From assembly GCA_044337515.1 (NCBI GenBank), contig JBIINK010000052.1, positions 1 to 15,199 of the forward strand: a stretch of DNA of 15,199 nucleotides, read 5' to 3'. This document shows, piece after piece, positions 1-9,071 of the stretch; position 1 is the first letter of the stretch; each line of letters begins with the position of its first letter. The notes under the pieces were generated by a model that did not search any database, was not told where the DNA came from, and was given only the letters and a program-made list of their open reading frames with translations. Made by a program: the position numbers and the translations under genes. The DNA comes from CAJBVG01 sp044337515. GTDB lineage: Bacteria; Bacteroidota; Bacteroidia; Sphingobacteriales; Sphingobacteriaceae.

Positions 1-2166
1 GCCGATTCTCGTTATACACACAAACCATCTCAACAAGGTTTAGCAGTATTAGCATTATATAATGCTATCGCTACTAAAGCTGGTGCTGCAACAGTAGCAG
101 GAGTAAGTGTTCCTTTCGAAAAAATTATTAACGAAACAGCAAACGAATTATTTAATGCTAAAGGAAAATCTTTAGTAGTATGTGGTTCAAATGATGTTTC
201 AGTTCAAGTAGCCGTTAACGCGATTAACTCCTTGTTAGGTAACTACGGAACAACAATCGATTTAGATAATGCTTCTTACCAAAAACAAGGTAATGATGCA
301 GAGATGATCGACTTCGTTGCAGAAATGAATGCAGGAAAAATTGATGCAGTAATTTTCTACAACACTAACCCAGCTTACAACTATGCTAAAGGTGCTGAGT
401 TCACTGAAGCATTGAAAAAAGTAAAAACAAAAATATCGTTCGCAGATCGTGCTGATGAAACAGCATTATTATGTGACGTAATTGCTCCAACTACTCACTA
501 CTTAGAATCGTGGGATGATGCATCTGCAAAACGCGGTGTGTATGCAGTGGTTCAACCAACCATCTCAACTGTTTACAATGCACGTTCGGCACAAAGTTCA
601 TTATTAGTTTGGGCAGATGCTACATTAGATTACTTCACTTACATCAGAAATTACTGGGAGAAAAATATTTACCCACAAGCTTCTGGTTTTGCAGGCTTCT
701 CGGCATTCTGGGATGCAGCATTACAAACAGGTGTAGTTACTACAACAGCAATAACTCCTCAAGCGTATTCATTCAACAATAATTTATCGGCAGTTGCTCA
801 AACCATTATCGCAGCAAGTAAAAATGCTGGTAAAACAGAAGTGGTAGTTTACGAAAGTGTTGCTGTACGTGATGGTGCTCATGCAAACAACCCTTGGTTG
901 TTAGAGATGCCAGATCCAGTATCGAAAGTTACTTGGGACAATTACGCAGCTATTAATCCTAAGTACGCAGAGGAATTAGGAATTAAAGAAAATACGAAAG
1001 TTGATGTTACTGTAGGTTCAGCAAAATTATCATTACCAGTATTAATGCAACCAGGCCAAGCCATGGGAACCATTGGTGTGGCTATGGGTTACGGACGTAC
1101 AAACGTTGGTAAAGCAGGAAATGGTGTAGGTGTTAATGCCTTCCCATTTGTAACTTTAGTAAACGGAACGTTCCAATACTTCAATACAAACGCAACAGTT
1201 ACTGCAACGAGCGAAGCATATGAATTAGCTCAAACACAAACTCACCATACGTATGAAGGAAGAGATATTATTCGTGAGAAATCATTGAAAGAATATGCTC
1301 ATCCAGAAAAACACGAAGCACACGCAGAAGGCGAAGGACATAGTAAAGAGAATGTTGACCTATGGGCAGCATATCCTCGCAATGGTCACCACCATTGGGG
1401 TATGGCCGTTGACTTAAACTCATGTACTGGTTGTGGAGCATGTGTGGTTGCATGTAGTGCAGAGAACAACGTTCCAGTTGTTGGTAGAGATGAAGTACGT
1501 AGAAGAAGAGAAATGCATTGGATACGTATTGACCGTTACTACACGTACGAATCTGCTGAAGGAAAAGATATCACTCAAGAGAAAGAATATAATAACGTAG
1601 AGAATTACGAAAATGTAAAAGTAATTCACCAACCGTTAATGTGTCAGCATTGCGATCATGCACCATGCGAAACCGTTTGTCCGGTATTAGCAACGATGCA
1701 CTCATCAGAAGGCTTAAACCAAATGGCATACAACCGTTGCGTAGGTACTAGATATTGTGCAAACAACTGTCCATACAAAGTGCGTCGTTTCAACTGGTTT
1801 AACTACTGGAATGACGATCGTTTTGTAAACTTCTTACAAGATGATGCAGCATACTTAGCCTTGAACCCAGATGTTACTACACGTTCACGTGGGGTAATGG
1901 AAAAATGTTCATTCTGTGCACAAAGAATTCAAGCAGGTAAGTTAAGTGCGAAGATTGAAAAACGTGCATTGAAAGATGGCGATGTTCAATCAGCATGTCA
2001 ACAAGGTTGCCCAGCCAATGCCATCGTATTTGGTGATGTTAATGATCCAGAATCGGAAGTATCGAAATTGATTAAGAGCGATAGAACATACTTCTTGTTA
2101 GAAGAGATTAACGTTCAACCGGGAGTTGGATACATGACCAAAGTAAGAAATACAATTGAAGCTTAA
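1..2166 (+). CDS. actB: Alternative Complex III iron-sulfur / molybdopterin-like subunit ActB (5' partial)
   Basis: The frame is open from base 1, so the gene begins outside the window; the TTG at 232 is internal. The visible part is 721 residues; family members are about 1,000, so roughly the first 300 are missing. Residues 1-400 resemble the molybdopterin-oxidoreductase fold (for example HANNPWLLEMPDPVSK near 293-308), which in ActB carries no Mo cofactor. A His/Glu-rich linker follows at about 414-470, then a four-cluster ferredoxin domain at about 470-690. Cys groups are encoded at 1423-1455 (CTGCGACVVAC), 1642-1680 (CQHC, then two more Cys), 1738-1770 (CVGTRYCANNC) and 1906-2010 (CSFC plus two Cys). 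In the third group the second Cys is Thr, as expected for a [3Fe-4S] site. The family role is to pass electrons from quinol oxidation at ActC through the clusters to ActA hemes, on the periplasmic face. ActC follows 24 nt downstream. Identification is firm. Confidence 0.95.
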   Translation, partial: ADSRYTHKPSQQGLAVLALYNAIATKAGAATVAGVSVPFEKIINETANELFNAKGKSLVVCGSNDVSVQVAVNAINSLLGNYGTTIDLDNASYQKQGNDAEMIDFVAEMNAGKIDAVIFYNTNPAYNYAKGAEFTEALKKVKTKISFADRADETALLCDVIAPTTHYLESWDDASAKRGVYAVVQPTISTVYNARSAQSSLLVWADATLDYFTYIRNYWEKNIYPQASGFAGFSAFWDAALQTGVVTTTAITPQAYSFNNNLSAVAQTIIAASKNAGKTEVVVYESVAVRDGAHANNPWLLEMPDPVSKVTWDNYAAINPKYAEELGIKENTKVDVTVGSAKLSLPVLMQPGQAMGTIGVAMGYGRTNVGKAGNGVGVNAFPFVTLVNGTFQYFNTNATVTATSEAYELAQTQTHHTYEGRDIIREKSLKEYAHPEKHEAHAEGEGHSKENVDLWAAYPRNGHHHWGMAVDLNSCTGCGACVVACSAENNVPVVGRDEVRRRREMHWIRIDRYYTYESAEGKDITQEKEYNNVENYENVKVIHQPLMCQHCDHAPCETVCPVLATMHSSEGLNQMAYNRCVGTRYCANNCPYKVRRFNWFNYWNDDRFVNFLQDDAAYLALNPDVTTRSRGVMEKCSFCAQRIQAGKLSAKIEKRALKDGDVQSACQQGCPANAIVFGDVNDPESEVSKLIKSDRTYFLLEEINVQPGVGYMTKVRNTIEA

Positions 2167-2190
2167 TATTTAAGAATAAAACCAAATCGT

Positions 2191-3660
2191 ATGTCATCAC
2201 ATCACGAATCAATAATAAGAGAACCGTTAATTACGGGAACAGACATCACCTATAATAAAATTACAGAGGATGTTTGTGCACCAGTAGAAAGAATGCCGAG
2301 CAAAGCTTGGTGGATTGGGTTCACCGTAGCTGTACTTGGATTAGTTTTATGGCTAGTTGCAGTAGGGTATACATTCTGGACAGGTATTGGAGCCTGGGGA
2401 TTGAACAAGACCGTAGGATGGGCTTGGGATATTACCAACTTCGTATGGTGGGTAGGTATCGGTCACGCGGGTACCTTAATTTCAGCAATCTTATTGCTGT
2501 TCCGCCAAAGCTGGAGAAATTCAATTAACAGATCAGCAGAAGCGATGACGATCTTCGCCGTTATTTGTGCGGCATCGTTTATCGTAGCTCACATGGGTCG
2601 CCCATGGGTAGCATACTGGCCTTTACCATTACCGAATCAATTCGGTTCGTTATGGGTGAACTTTAACTCACCATTGGTATGGGACGTATTCGCGATCTCA
2701 ACTTACTTCTCAGTATCATTAGTATTCTGGTATACTGGTTTATTGCCAGATATCGCTACTATCCGCGATAGAGCAACAGGTCTTCGTAGAAGAATTTATT
2801 CTATCCTTTCATTCGGATGGAATGGTTCGGCAAAAACTTGGCAACGTTTTGAGGCAGTATCGTTAATCTTAGCAGGGGTTTCTACTCCACTGGTATTATC
2901 AGTACACACCATTGTATCAATGGACTTTGCAACGTCAATCGTACCAGGATGGCACACCACGATCTTCCCTCCATACTTTGTGGCTGGAGCGATCTTCTCG
3001 GGTTTTGCGATGGTACAAACATTATTGTTAATCGCACGTAAAGTATTAAACTTCGAAAATTACATCACAATGGCTCACATCGAGTCGATGAATAAAATCA
3101 TCATCCTTACAGGATCTATTGTAGGTGTTGCATACGGAACAGAATTTTTCATCGCTTGGTATTCAGGCGTTCAATACGAACAATACGCATTCATTAACCG
3201 TGCTACTGGTCCATACTGGTGGGCATACTGGTCGATGATTACGTGTAACGTAATTTCACCACAACTTTTCTGGTTCAAAAAAATCAGAACAAGCATCGTA
3301 GCTTCTTGGGTTCTTTCAATCTTCGTTAACATCGGTATGTGGTTCGAGCGTTTCGTAATTATTGTTACTTCACTACACAGAGATTACCTACCATCAAGTT
3401 GGGCAATGTTCTACCCAACATGGGTCGACGTAGCTATCTTCATCGGATCGTTAGGATTGTTCTTCACTTTATTCTTGTTATTCCTTCGCGTATTACCTGC
3501 GATTGCAATGGCAGAAGTAAAATTATTATTGAAAGGTAATAGTGAAATGTCAAAACGTAAATTAATCGCAGACGGACATGCAAAAGTTCCAGAAGGATTT
3601 ACAAATAGAATAGTAATAGCAACTACGGCAACCATCAAGAACGATAAGAAAGATGAGTAA
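2191..3660 (+). CDS. actC: Alternative Complex III membrane subunit ActC (NrfD/PsrC family)
   Basis: This 489-residue polytopic membrane protein has about ten hydrophobic helices. It starts after a soluble N-terminal tail of about 38 residues that carries the family-like segment REPLITG (10-16). The first helix is about 39-62. Polar residues lie inside or at the ends of helices (H92 in GIGHAGTL, H134 in AHMGRPW, D165 in PLVWD, H239 in SVHT). In NrfD-type proteins such residues line the quinone pocket and a proton path, but I have not mapped them to a structure. ActC is the ACIII subunit that binds and oxidises menaquinol and feeds electrons to the ActB clusters. The ATG at 2191 is 24 nt after actB with no clear Shine-Dalgarno. 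The last 8 nt overlap the start of actD, which suggests translational coupling. Confidence 0.95.
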   Translation: MSSHHESIIREPLITGTDITYNKITEDVCAPVERMPSKAWWIGFTVAVLGLVLWLVAVGYTFWTGIGAWGLNKTVGWAWDITNFVWWVGIGHAGTLISAILLLFRQSWRNSINRSAEAMTIFAVICAASFIVAHMGRPWVAYWPLPLPNQFGSLWVNFNSPLVWDVFAISTYFSVSLVFWYTGLLPDIATIRDRATGLRRRIYSILSFGWNGSAKTWQRFEAVSLILAGVSTPLVLSVHTIVSMDFATSIVPGWHTTIFPPYFVAGAIFSGFAMVQTLLLIARKVLNFENYITMAHIESMNKIIILTGSIVGVAYGTEFFIAWYSGVQYEQYAFINRATGPYWWAYWSMITCNVISPQLFWFKKIRTSIVASWVLSIFVNIGMWFERFVIIVTSLHRDYLPSSWAMFYPTWVDVAIFIGSLGLFFTLFLLFLRVLPAIAMAEVKLLLKGNSEMSKRKLIADGHAKVPEGFTNRIVIATTATIKNDKKDE

Positions 3661-4192
3661 CATTAAATATATTTTAGGACACTTTGACGATCCGGAAGTT
3701 TTAATGAACGGTATCGACAAATTGCAAAAGAGCAACATCAAAATTGAAGATGTGTTCACGCCATTCCCGATTCACGGAATTGAAAACAAATTAGGTATTA
3801 AACGTTCACGTTTACCTATCGCTGCATTTATATTCGGTATCACAGGAACGATCACAGCATTCGCCATGGTTTACTATATGTTAGTGCACGATTGGCCAAT
3901 GAATATTGGTGGTAAGCCAGCATTCGCATTCCCGGATTTTATTCCAGTAATGTTTGAATTAACAGTATTGTTCTGCGCATACGGAATGGTATTCACGTTC
4001 TTTTACGTGAACCACTTATTCCCAGGTAGAGCACCACGTGTAATGGACTTACGTGCAACAGACGATCGATTCATTATTGCAATCGACGCAAAAACAAATG
4101 ATGTAAACGCAGTAGATGCTGTATTGAAAGATGCAGGTGCTGTTGAAATAAAACATAACGCAAGAAAATACATTAGCTATGATGAAGAATAA
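3653..4192 (+). CDS. actD: Alternative Complex III subunit ActD (DUF3341 family)
   Basis: This 179-residue protein has a soluble N-terminal domain (1-50; FDDPEVLMNGIDKL), two transmembrane helices (about 54-78 and 92-117) and a soluble C-terminal domain with the segment DDRFIIAID. This is the DUF3341 layout of ActD. In ACIII structures the subunit is structural: two helices packed by ActC/ActF with a domain on the cytoplasmic side. It has no cofactor motif. The start codon lies within the actC stop region (ATGAGTAA, 8-nt overlap), and the 3' end overlaps actE by 14 nt, so its translation is probably linked to both neighbours. Confidence 0.93.
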   Translation: MSNIKYILGHFDDPEVLMNGIDKLQKSNIKIEDVFTPFPIHGIENKLGIKRSRLPIAAFIFGITGTITAFAMVYYMLVHDWPMNIGGKPAFAFPDFIPVMFELTVLFCAYGMVFTFFYVNHLFPGRAPRVMDLRATDDRFIIAIDAKTNDVNAVDAVLKDAGAVEIKHNARKYISYDEE

Positions 4193-4772
4193 TATCAGGT
4201 TAGTTTCATTCGCTTTAGCAGCTACGTTTATCGTGGGCTCTCTATCGTCGTGCTACCATAGCAAAAAAAATCCAGGATATGAATATGCTCCGAATATGTA
4301 TCATCCGATAGCATACAATCCTGATCAACCAAATGCTCAGTTCAAAAATGGACAAACAGCACAGCTTCCAGTTGCAGGTACTACACCTATTGGTTTCCAT
4401 AAGTTCGCTTATGAAAATTCACTAGATGGTTATACTAAAGCTGGCGCAGAATTAGTAAATCCATTTGCTGGAGATACTGTACTTGCTTTAGCTGATGGTG
4501 AAAGCTTATACAATAATTTTTGTTCGCACTGCCATGGTATGCAAGGTAAAGGCGATGGTGCTATTATCGCAAACGGAAAATTCCCGCCGCCACCATCATA
4601 CTCTACTGGAAACTCATCTAGAGGTGGAGCTTTGAAAGATTTAACAGATGGTAAGATTTATCATACCATTACCTACGGTGTAAACTTGATGGGCCCACAC
4701 GCCACTCAAATTACTCCAGAAGAACGTTGGAAAATCGTTCTTTATGTTCACAAATTACAGAATGTACAATAA
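4179..4772 (+). CDS. actE: Alternative Complex III monoheme cytochrome c lipoprotein ActE
   Basis: This 197-residue exported protein has a lipoprotein signal: basic start, hydrophobic 8-22, then lipobox LSSC with Cys25 as the predicted lipidated residue. There is a single heme c motif, CSHCH, at residues 115-119. A likely axial Met is M171 in the segment GVNLMGPHA. The segment EERWKIVLYVHKLQ at the C terminus is typical of class I cytochrome c. It should sit in the periplasm, anchored by lipid, and hand electrons on to the oxidase CuA centre. The first ATG (4179) overlaps actD by 14 nt; a second ATG at 4182 would give almost the same protein. The spacer to actF is 18 nt. Confidence 0.94.
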   Translation: MMKNNIRLVSFALAATFIVGSLSSCYHSKKNPGYEYAPNMYHPIAYNPDQPNAQFKNGQTAQLPVAGTTPIGFHKFAYENSLDGYTKAGAELVNPFAGDTVLALADGESLYNNFCSHCHGMQGKGDGAIIANGKFPPPPSYSTGNSSRGGALKDLTDGKIYHTITYGVNLMGPHATQITPEERWKIVLYVHKLQNVQ

Positions 4773-4790
4773 TCAAGAAAGCGGATCATA

Positions 4791-5999
4791 ATGGCAAACT
4801 TCGATTTAAATCAGAGATATGAATTTTCAGCTGGCGCAAAACGCTGGTCAATTATTCTATTGGCAATAGGAATATTGTCGGTAGGATACGGATTATTCTC
4901 AGGACACGCAGAGCGCACATTTGCGAACTTGCTACTGAATAGTTATTACATTACTGGCTTATGTATGGCTGGCTTGTTCTTCATCGCAGTGCAATACGTT
5001 GCAAATGCGGGTTGGGCAACTGCGCTTATCCGTATTCCTTCTGCTTTCTCTGCAGTGTTGCCTTGGGCAGGACTAGTATTAGTGGCAGTAATTGTTAGTG
5101 GTTTATATACTCATAACTTATACCACCACTGGGCTGATCCAGATTTAGTAAATCCTAACAGTCCTAAATTCGATAAACTTATCGAAGGCAAAAGCGCATT
5201 ATTAAATTTACCAGTATTTATTGGTAGCATCACTGGCTTCCTAATTATTTGGTCACTTTTCTCTCGTATGCTACGTAGCTACTCTACGAAAGAAGATCAA
5301 ATCGCAGGTATCGGTATGCACGATAAGAGTGTTAAATTCTCTGCAATATTTTTAGTGATCTTCGGATTCACTTCAGCAATATTTGCTTTCCAAGTAATCA
5401 TGAGTTTAGAAGCTCATTGGTTCTCTACAATGTTTGCTTGGTATAACTTCGCTGCCCTTTGGGTAAGTGGGTTATCTGCAATTACGTTAACCTTAATTAT
5501 TTTACGCGAACAAGGTTACTTTACTTGGATTAACGATTCACACTTACACGATTTAGGCAAATTCGTATTCGCATTTTCTGTGTTCTGGACATACATTTGG
5601 TTCTCTCAATTCTTATTGATTTACTATGCCAACATGCCAGAAGAAACAATCTACTTCAAACATAGAATGGAGAATGGATATTTACCATTGTTCTGGTTAA
5701 ATCTTATCATCAATTTCGTATTGCCATTGCTTATCTTAATGACTCGTGATGCAAAACGTAATTTTAAAACAATGAAAATTGTTACCATTATTTTATTAGC
5801 TGGTCACTGGTTAGATTATTACATTATGATTATGCCAGGTACTGTTGGTGCTGAACATGGTTTCGGAATTATTGAAATTGGTACTACTGCCGGATTTATC
5901 GGTTTGTTTATGTGGATCATGTTAACTTCTTTAAGCAAGGCTGCTTTGGTTCCTAAAAACCACCCTTACTTAGAAGAAAGTTTACATCACGATATATAA
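4791..5999 (+). CDS. actF: Alternative Complex III membrane subunit ActF
   Basis: This 402-residue membrane protein has about ten hydrophobic helices, the first at about 18-37. It is distantly like ActC and is normally the last act gene. A periplasmic or loop segment LYHHWADPDLVNPNSPKFDKL (109-130) and the helix segment FWTYIWFSQFLLIYYAN are typical of ActF. The family shares ancestry with NrfD proteins but is not the main quinol site; a role in proton movement or structure has been proposed. Initiation is at ATG 4791, 18 nt after actE, with no clear Shine-Dalgarno. Only 9 nt separate it from coxB, so the quinol-oxidising complex and the oxidase are probably transcribed together. Confidence 0.94.
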   Translation: MANFDLNQRYEFSAGAKRWSIILLAIGILSVGYGLFSGHAERTFANLLLNSYYITGLCMAGLFFIAVQYVANAGWATALIRIPSAFSAVLPWAGLVLVAVIVSGLYTHNLYHHWADPDLVNPNSPKFDKLIEGKSALLNLPVFIGSITGFLIIWSLFSRMLRSYSTKEDQIAGIGMHDKSVKFSAIFLVIFGFTSAIFAFQVIMSLEAHWFSTMFAWYNFAALWVSGLSAITLTLIILREQGYFTWINDSHLHDLGKFVFAFSVFWTYIWFSQFLLIYYANMPEETIYFKHRMENGYLPLFWLNLIINFVLPLLILMTRDAKRNFKTMKIVTIILLAGHWLDYYIMIMPGTVGAEHGFGIIEIGTTAGFIGLFMWIMLTSLSKAALVPKNHPYLEESLHHDI

Positions 6000-6008
6000 A
6001 ATTATTTT

Positions 6009-7184
6009 ATGAAATACTCTATATTATCAAAAATGAAATTAAATCTGAAAGCTCTTTCTGCATTTGCATTGATCACGCTTAGCTCAACGATTGCGCTAGC
6101 ACAAGATCCTAATGCATTGCCTACAGAACCTAAACCATTGAGTATTGATTTTTGGTTTTACACTTTATTGTTAATTGCGGCAGTATTAGTATTTGCTGTA
6201 ATAAACAAAACAGTTAAAGCGCTTGAATTAACACAAACGTTAAATGGTAAAGATGTAGGTAACAAATGGAATAAAATCAATGGAGTAATATTCTTGATTT
6301 TTGGTCTTGGTTTCTTCTCAGCAATATTCTGGGAATTTAATACTCATGGTCGCCAATTACTACCTGAAGCAGCTTCAATCCATGGTGCTCAAACAGATTA
6401 CTTGTTCAACATTACGTTGATTTTTACAGGTGTTGTATTTGTACTTACACACATCTTATTATTTTTCTTTGCATTTAAATACAAAGGATCTGGAAAGAGA
6501 AAAGCATTCTTCTACTCTCATAACGACAAGTTAGAAGTTTACTGGACATTAATCCCTGCTATTGTTTTAGCAGTATTAGTATTCTCTGGATGGAAAACTT
6601 GGACGAACATTACTACGCCTGCTCCACAAGAAGCATTGCAATTAGATGTAACAGGTAAACAATTCGCTTGGATTGTTCGTTACCCAGGTACCGATAAAGT
6701 ATTAGGAACGAAAGCATTCAAATTAGTGAACGACGTAAACGAAACTGGTGTTAACTACAACGATAAAAATGCGACAGATGATTTCTTCACTCGCGAAATT
6801 TATTTACCAGTAAACAGACCAGTGAAGTTTAACTTCGGTGCTAGAGATGTACTACACTCTGCTTATATGCCACACTTCCGTGCGCAAATGAACTGTGTAC
6901 CGGGCATGCCTACAACGTTCTGGTTTACGCCAACAATTACTACGGATGAAATGCGTGTAAAAACAAATGATCCGAAGTTCGATTACCTTTTATTATGTGC
7001 TAAAATTTGTGGAACTGCCCACTATAACATGCAAGTAAAAATTGTTGTTGTTGATGATGCTGCTTATGCAACATGGTTAGCTACTCAAAAACCATATTAC
7101 ACAGAAGAAACTGCTAAACAAATTACCGAGGCTGAAGTTGCTAGAATGAAAGCCGAAGAAGAAAGAAAATTAGCATTGAATTAA
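6009..7184 (+). CDS. coxB: Cytochrome c oxidase subunit II (CuA subunit), N-terminally extended
   Basis: This 391-residue protein carries the CuA electron-entry site. It has a signal peptide (likely cleavage after ALA31), four hydrophobic helices (about 46-66, 91-111, 132-156 and 176-197) and a periplasmic cupredoxin domain. Only the last two helices match ordinary subunit II, so the first two are extra. CuA ligands are visible: H283 (HSAYMPHF) and C330, C334, H338, M341 in CAKICGTAHYNM. The usual Glu between the cysteines is K332. No CXXCH occurs, so this is not the fused caa3 type. The C terminus is a charged, probably helical tail (EAEVARMKAEEERKL). The start could instead be Met9 at 6033, which gives a shorter n-region for the signal peptide. 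It sits 9 nt after actF and 23 nt before coxA. Confidence 0.95.
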   Translation: MKYSILSKMKLNLKALSAFALITLSSTIALAQDPNALPTEPKPLSIDFWFYTLLLIAAVLVFAVINKTVKALELTQTLNGKDVGNKWNKINGVIFLIFGLGFFSAIFWEFNTHGRQLLPEAASIHGAQTDYLFNITLIFTGVVFVLTHILLFFFAFKYKGSGKRKAFFYSHNDKLEVYWTLIPAIVLAVLVFSGWKTWTNITTPAPQEALQLDVTGKQFAWIVRYPGTDKVLGTKAFKLVNDVNETGVNYNDKNATDDFFTREIYLPVNRPVKFNFGARDVLHSAYMPHFRAQMNCVPGMPTTFWFTPTITTDEMRVKTNDPKFDYLLLCAKICGTAHYNMQVKIVVVDDAAYATWLATQKPYYTEETAKQITEAEVARMKAEEERKLALN

Positions 7185-7207
7185 TTAGAAAAAAAGTTTA
7201 GAAAAAT

Positions 7208-9061
7208 ATGTCAACTCAAGCTTTAGACCACACTGACGTGCACGCACATTCAGATCACCACGAACATCACCCTGAGACGTTCTGGTCGAAGTACGTATTC
7301 AGTATGGACCACAAGATGATTGCTAAGCAATTCCTAATCACAGGTATTATTATGGCAATTATTGGAATGGTACTTTCTGTATTGTTTCGTATTCAATTAG
7401 GATGGCCAGAAGAATCGTTCCCATTCTTAGAAAGAATTTTAGGTAAGTGGGCGAAAGATGGTCGTATCGACCCTTCGTTCTACATGTCGATGGTAACTAT
7501 CCATGGTACTATCATGGTATTCTTTGTGTTAACCGCGGGTTTAAGTGGTACGTTTAGTAACCTTTTAATTCCATTGCAAGTTGGAGCAAGAGATATGGCT
7601 TCGCCATTCATCAATATGTTATCATACTGGTTCTTCTTTACTGCCAGTGTAATCATGACTTATTCATTGATGATTGAAACTGGTCCTGCTTCAGGTGGGT
7701 GGACAATATATCCTCCATTATCAGCATTGCCCAAAGCCATGCCTGGTTCCGGCCTCGGTATGACCTTATGGTTGCTATCTATGGGATTATTCGTTGCCTC
7801 TTCGTTAATGGGTGGTATCAACTACATCAGTACGGTATTAAACATGCGTACTAAAGGTATGGCAATGACTAAAATGCCTTTAACAATTTGGGCGTTCTTC
7901 TTAACAGCAGTGTTAGGTGTATTATCATTCCCAGTTTTATTAGCAGGTGTTATCTTATTAATTTTTGATAGAAGTTTCGGAACAAGTTTCTACTTATCTG
8001 ATATTTATATAGGTGGAGAGGCTTTACCAAATCATGGTGGTTCTCCAGTATTATTCCAGCATTTATTCTGGTTCCTTGGTCACCCAGAGGTATACATTAT
8101 TATTATGCCAGCTTTGGGTATCACATCAGAAATTATTGCAACAAATGCACGTAAACCAATCTTCGGTTACCGTGCTATGATCATGTCACTTATTGGTATC
8201 GCTTTCTTATCGTTTATCGTATGGGGTCACCATATGTTCGTAACCGGTATGAATCCTTTCCTTGGTTCGGTGTTCATGTTTACCACATTAATTATCGCAG
8301 TGCCTTCGGCAGTAAAAACGTTTAACTACTTAGCTACGTTGTGGAAAGGAAATATCCAATTTACTCCAGCAATGATGTTCTCTATGGGATTAGTTTCCTT
8401 GTTCATCTCTGGTGGTTTAACAGGTATTTTCTTAGGTAACGCTGCATTAGATATTAACTTACACGATACGTATTTCGTAGTTGCCCATTTCCATATTGTA
8501 ATGGGTAGTTCGGCGATGTTCGGTATGTTCGCCGGTGTGTACCACTGGTATCCGAAAATGTTCGGCCGTATGATGGATGCTCGCTTAGGCTACTTCCACT
8601 TCTGGTTAACATTCATCGCAGTATATTGCGTATTCTTCCCAATGCACTTCATCGGTTTAGATGGTGTTCCTCGTCGTTACTATGCATTCACAAGCTTTGA
8701 GTTTATGAATGAGTGGTTAGTCGTGAATCAATTCATCAGTATCGCTGCAATAATAGGATCTCTTGCTCAATTCATCTTCTTGTATAACTTCTTCAGAAGT
8801 ATTTTCAAAGGAGAGAAAGCAACACAAAATCCTTGGAAATCGAATACATTAGAATGGACTACTCCTGTAGAACACATCCACGGTAACTGGCCAGGTGAAA
8901 TTCCTTCAGTTTACAGATGGCCGTATGATTACAGTAAGCCAGGACATGATGAAGATTTTATTCCGCAAACAACTCCTTACTCAGAAACCATTTCGTCGAA
9001 TATTCCGACTGACTTTGGAATCCATGAGGAGCCAGTTAAAGCAGAAGAAAAGTCAAATTAA
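7208..9061 (+). CDS. coxA: Cytochrome c oxidase subunit I, aa3-type (A1 family)
   Basis: This 617-residue catalytic subunit reduces O2 to water and pumps protons. Visible residues by family alignment: H99 (TIHGTIM) and H429 for low-spin heme a; H427 for heme a3; H292, H341 and H342 for CuB; Y296 in GHPEVY as the cross-linked Tyr. E294 in the same motif marks the A1 type. D-channel Asp is D129 (GARDMASP) with conserved-looking N118 and N136; K-channel Lys is K370 (VPSAVK). LHDTYFVVAHFH and PRRYYAF are canonical. About twelve helices are expected. The N-terminal tail is unusually His-rich (HTDVHAHSDHHEHH, residues 8-21). The ATG at 7208 gives the normal length; ctaA follows after 10 nt. Confidence 0.98.
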   Translation: MSTQALDHTDVHAHSDHHEHHPETFWSKYVFSMDHKMIAKQFLITGIIMAIIGMVLSVLFRIQLGWPEESFPFLERILGKWAKDGRIDPSFYMSMVTIHGTIMVFFVLTAGLSGTFSNLLIPLQVGARDMASPFINMLSYWFFFTASVIMTYSLMIETGPASGGWTIYPPLSALPKAMPGSGLGMTLWLLSMGLFVASSLMGGINYISTVLNMRTKGMAMTKMPLTIWAFFLTAVLGVLSFPVLLAGVILLIFDRSFGTSFYLSDIYIGGEALPNHGGSPVLFQHLFWFLGHPEVYIIIMPALGITSEIIATNARKPIFGYRAMIMSLIGIAFLSFIVWGHHMFVTGMNPFLGSVFMFTTLIIAVPSAVKTFNYLATLWKGNIQFTPAMMFSMGLVSLFISGGLTGIFLGNAALDINLHDTYFVVAHFHIVMGSSAMFGMFAGVYHWYPKMFGRMMDARLGYFHFWLTFIAVYCVFFPMHFIGLDGVPRRYYAFTSFEFMNEWLVVNQFISIAAIIGSLAQFIFLYNFFRSIFKGEKATQNPWKSNTLEWTTPVEHIHGNWPGEIPSVYRWPYDYSKPGHDEDFIPQTTPYSETISSNIPTDFGIHEEPVKAEEKSN

Positions 9062-9071
9062 TTTTTGATCG

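Noticed and set aside
1268..1632. Minus-strand open frames opposite actB
   Set aside because: They lie wholly inside the conserved ferredoxin-domain coding region, encode no recognisable protein and have no start context.
232..2166. Reading actB as a complete gene starting at the TTG at 232
   Set aside because: The same frame is open and protein-like back to base 1, and the family is much longer, so 232 is internal.
6009..7184. caa3-type oxidase (subunit II fused to cytochrome c)
   Set aside because: No CXXCH motif occurs in subunit II; the C terminus is a charged tail.
7184..7207. Direct repeat TTAGAAAAA before coxA
   Set aside because: Two short A-rich copies in a 23-nt gap are easily chance at this composition.
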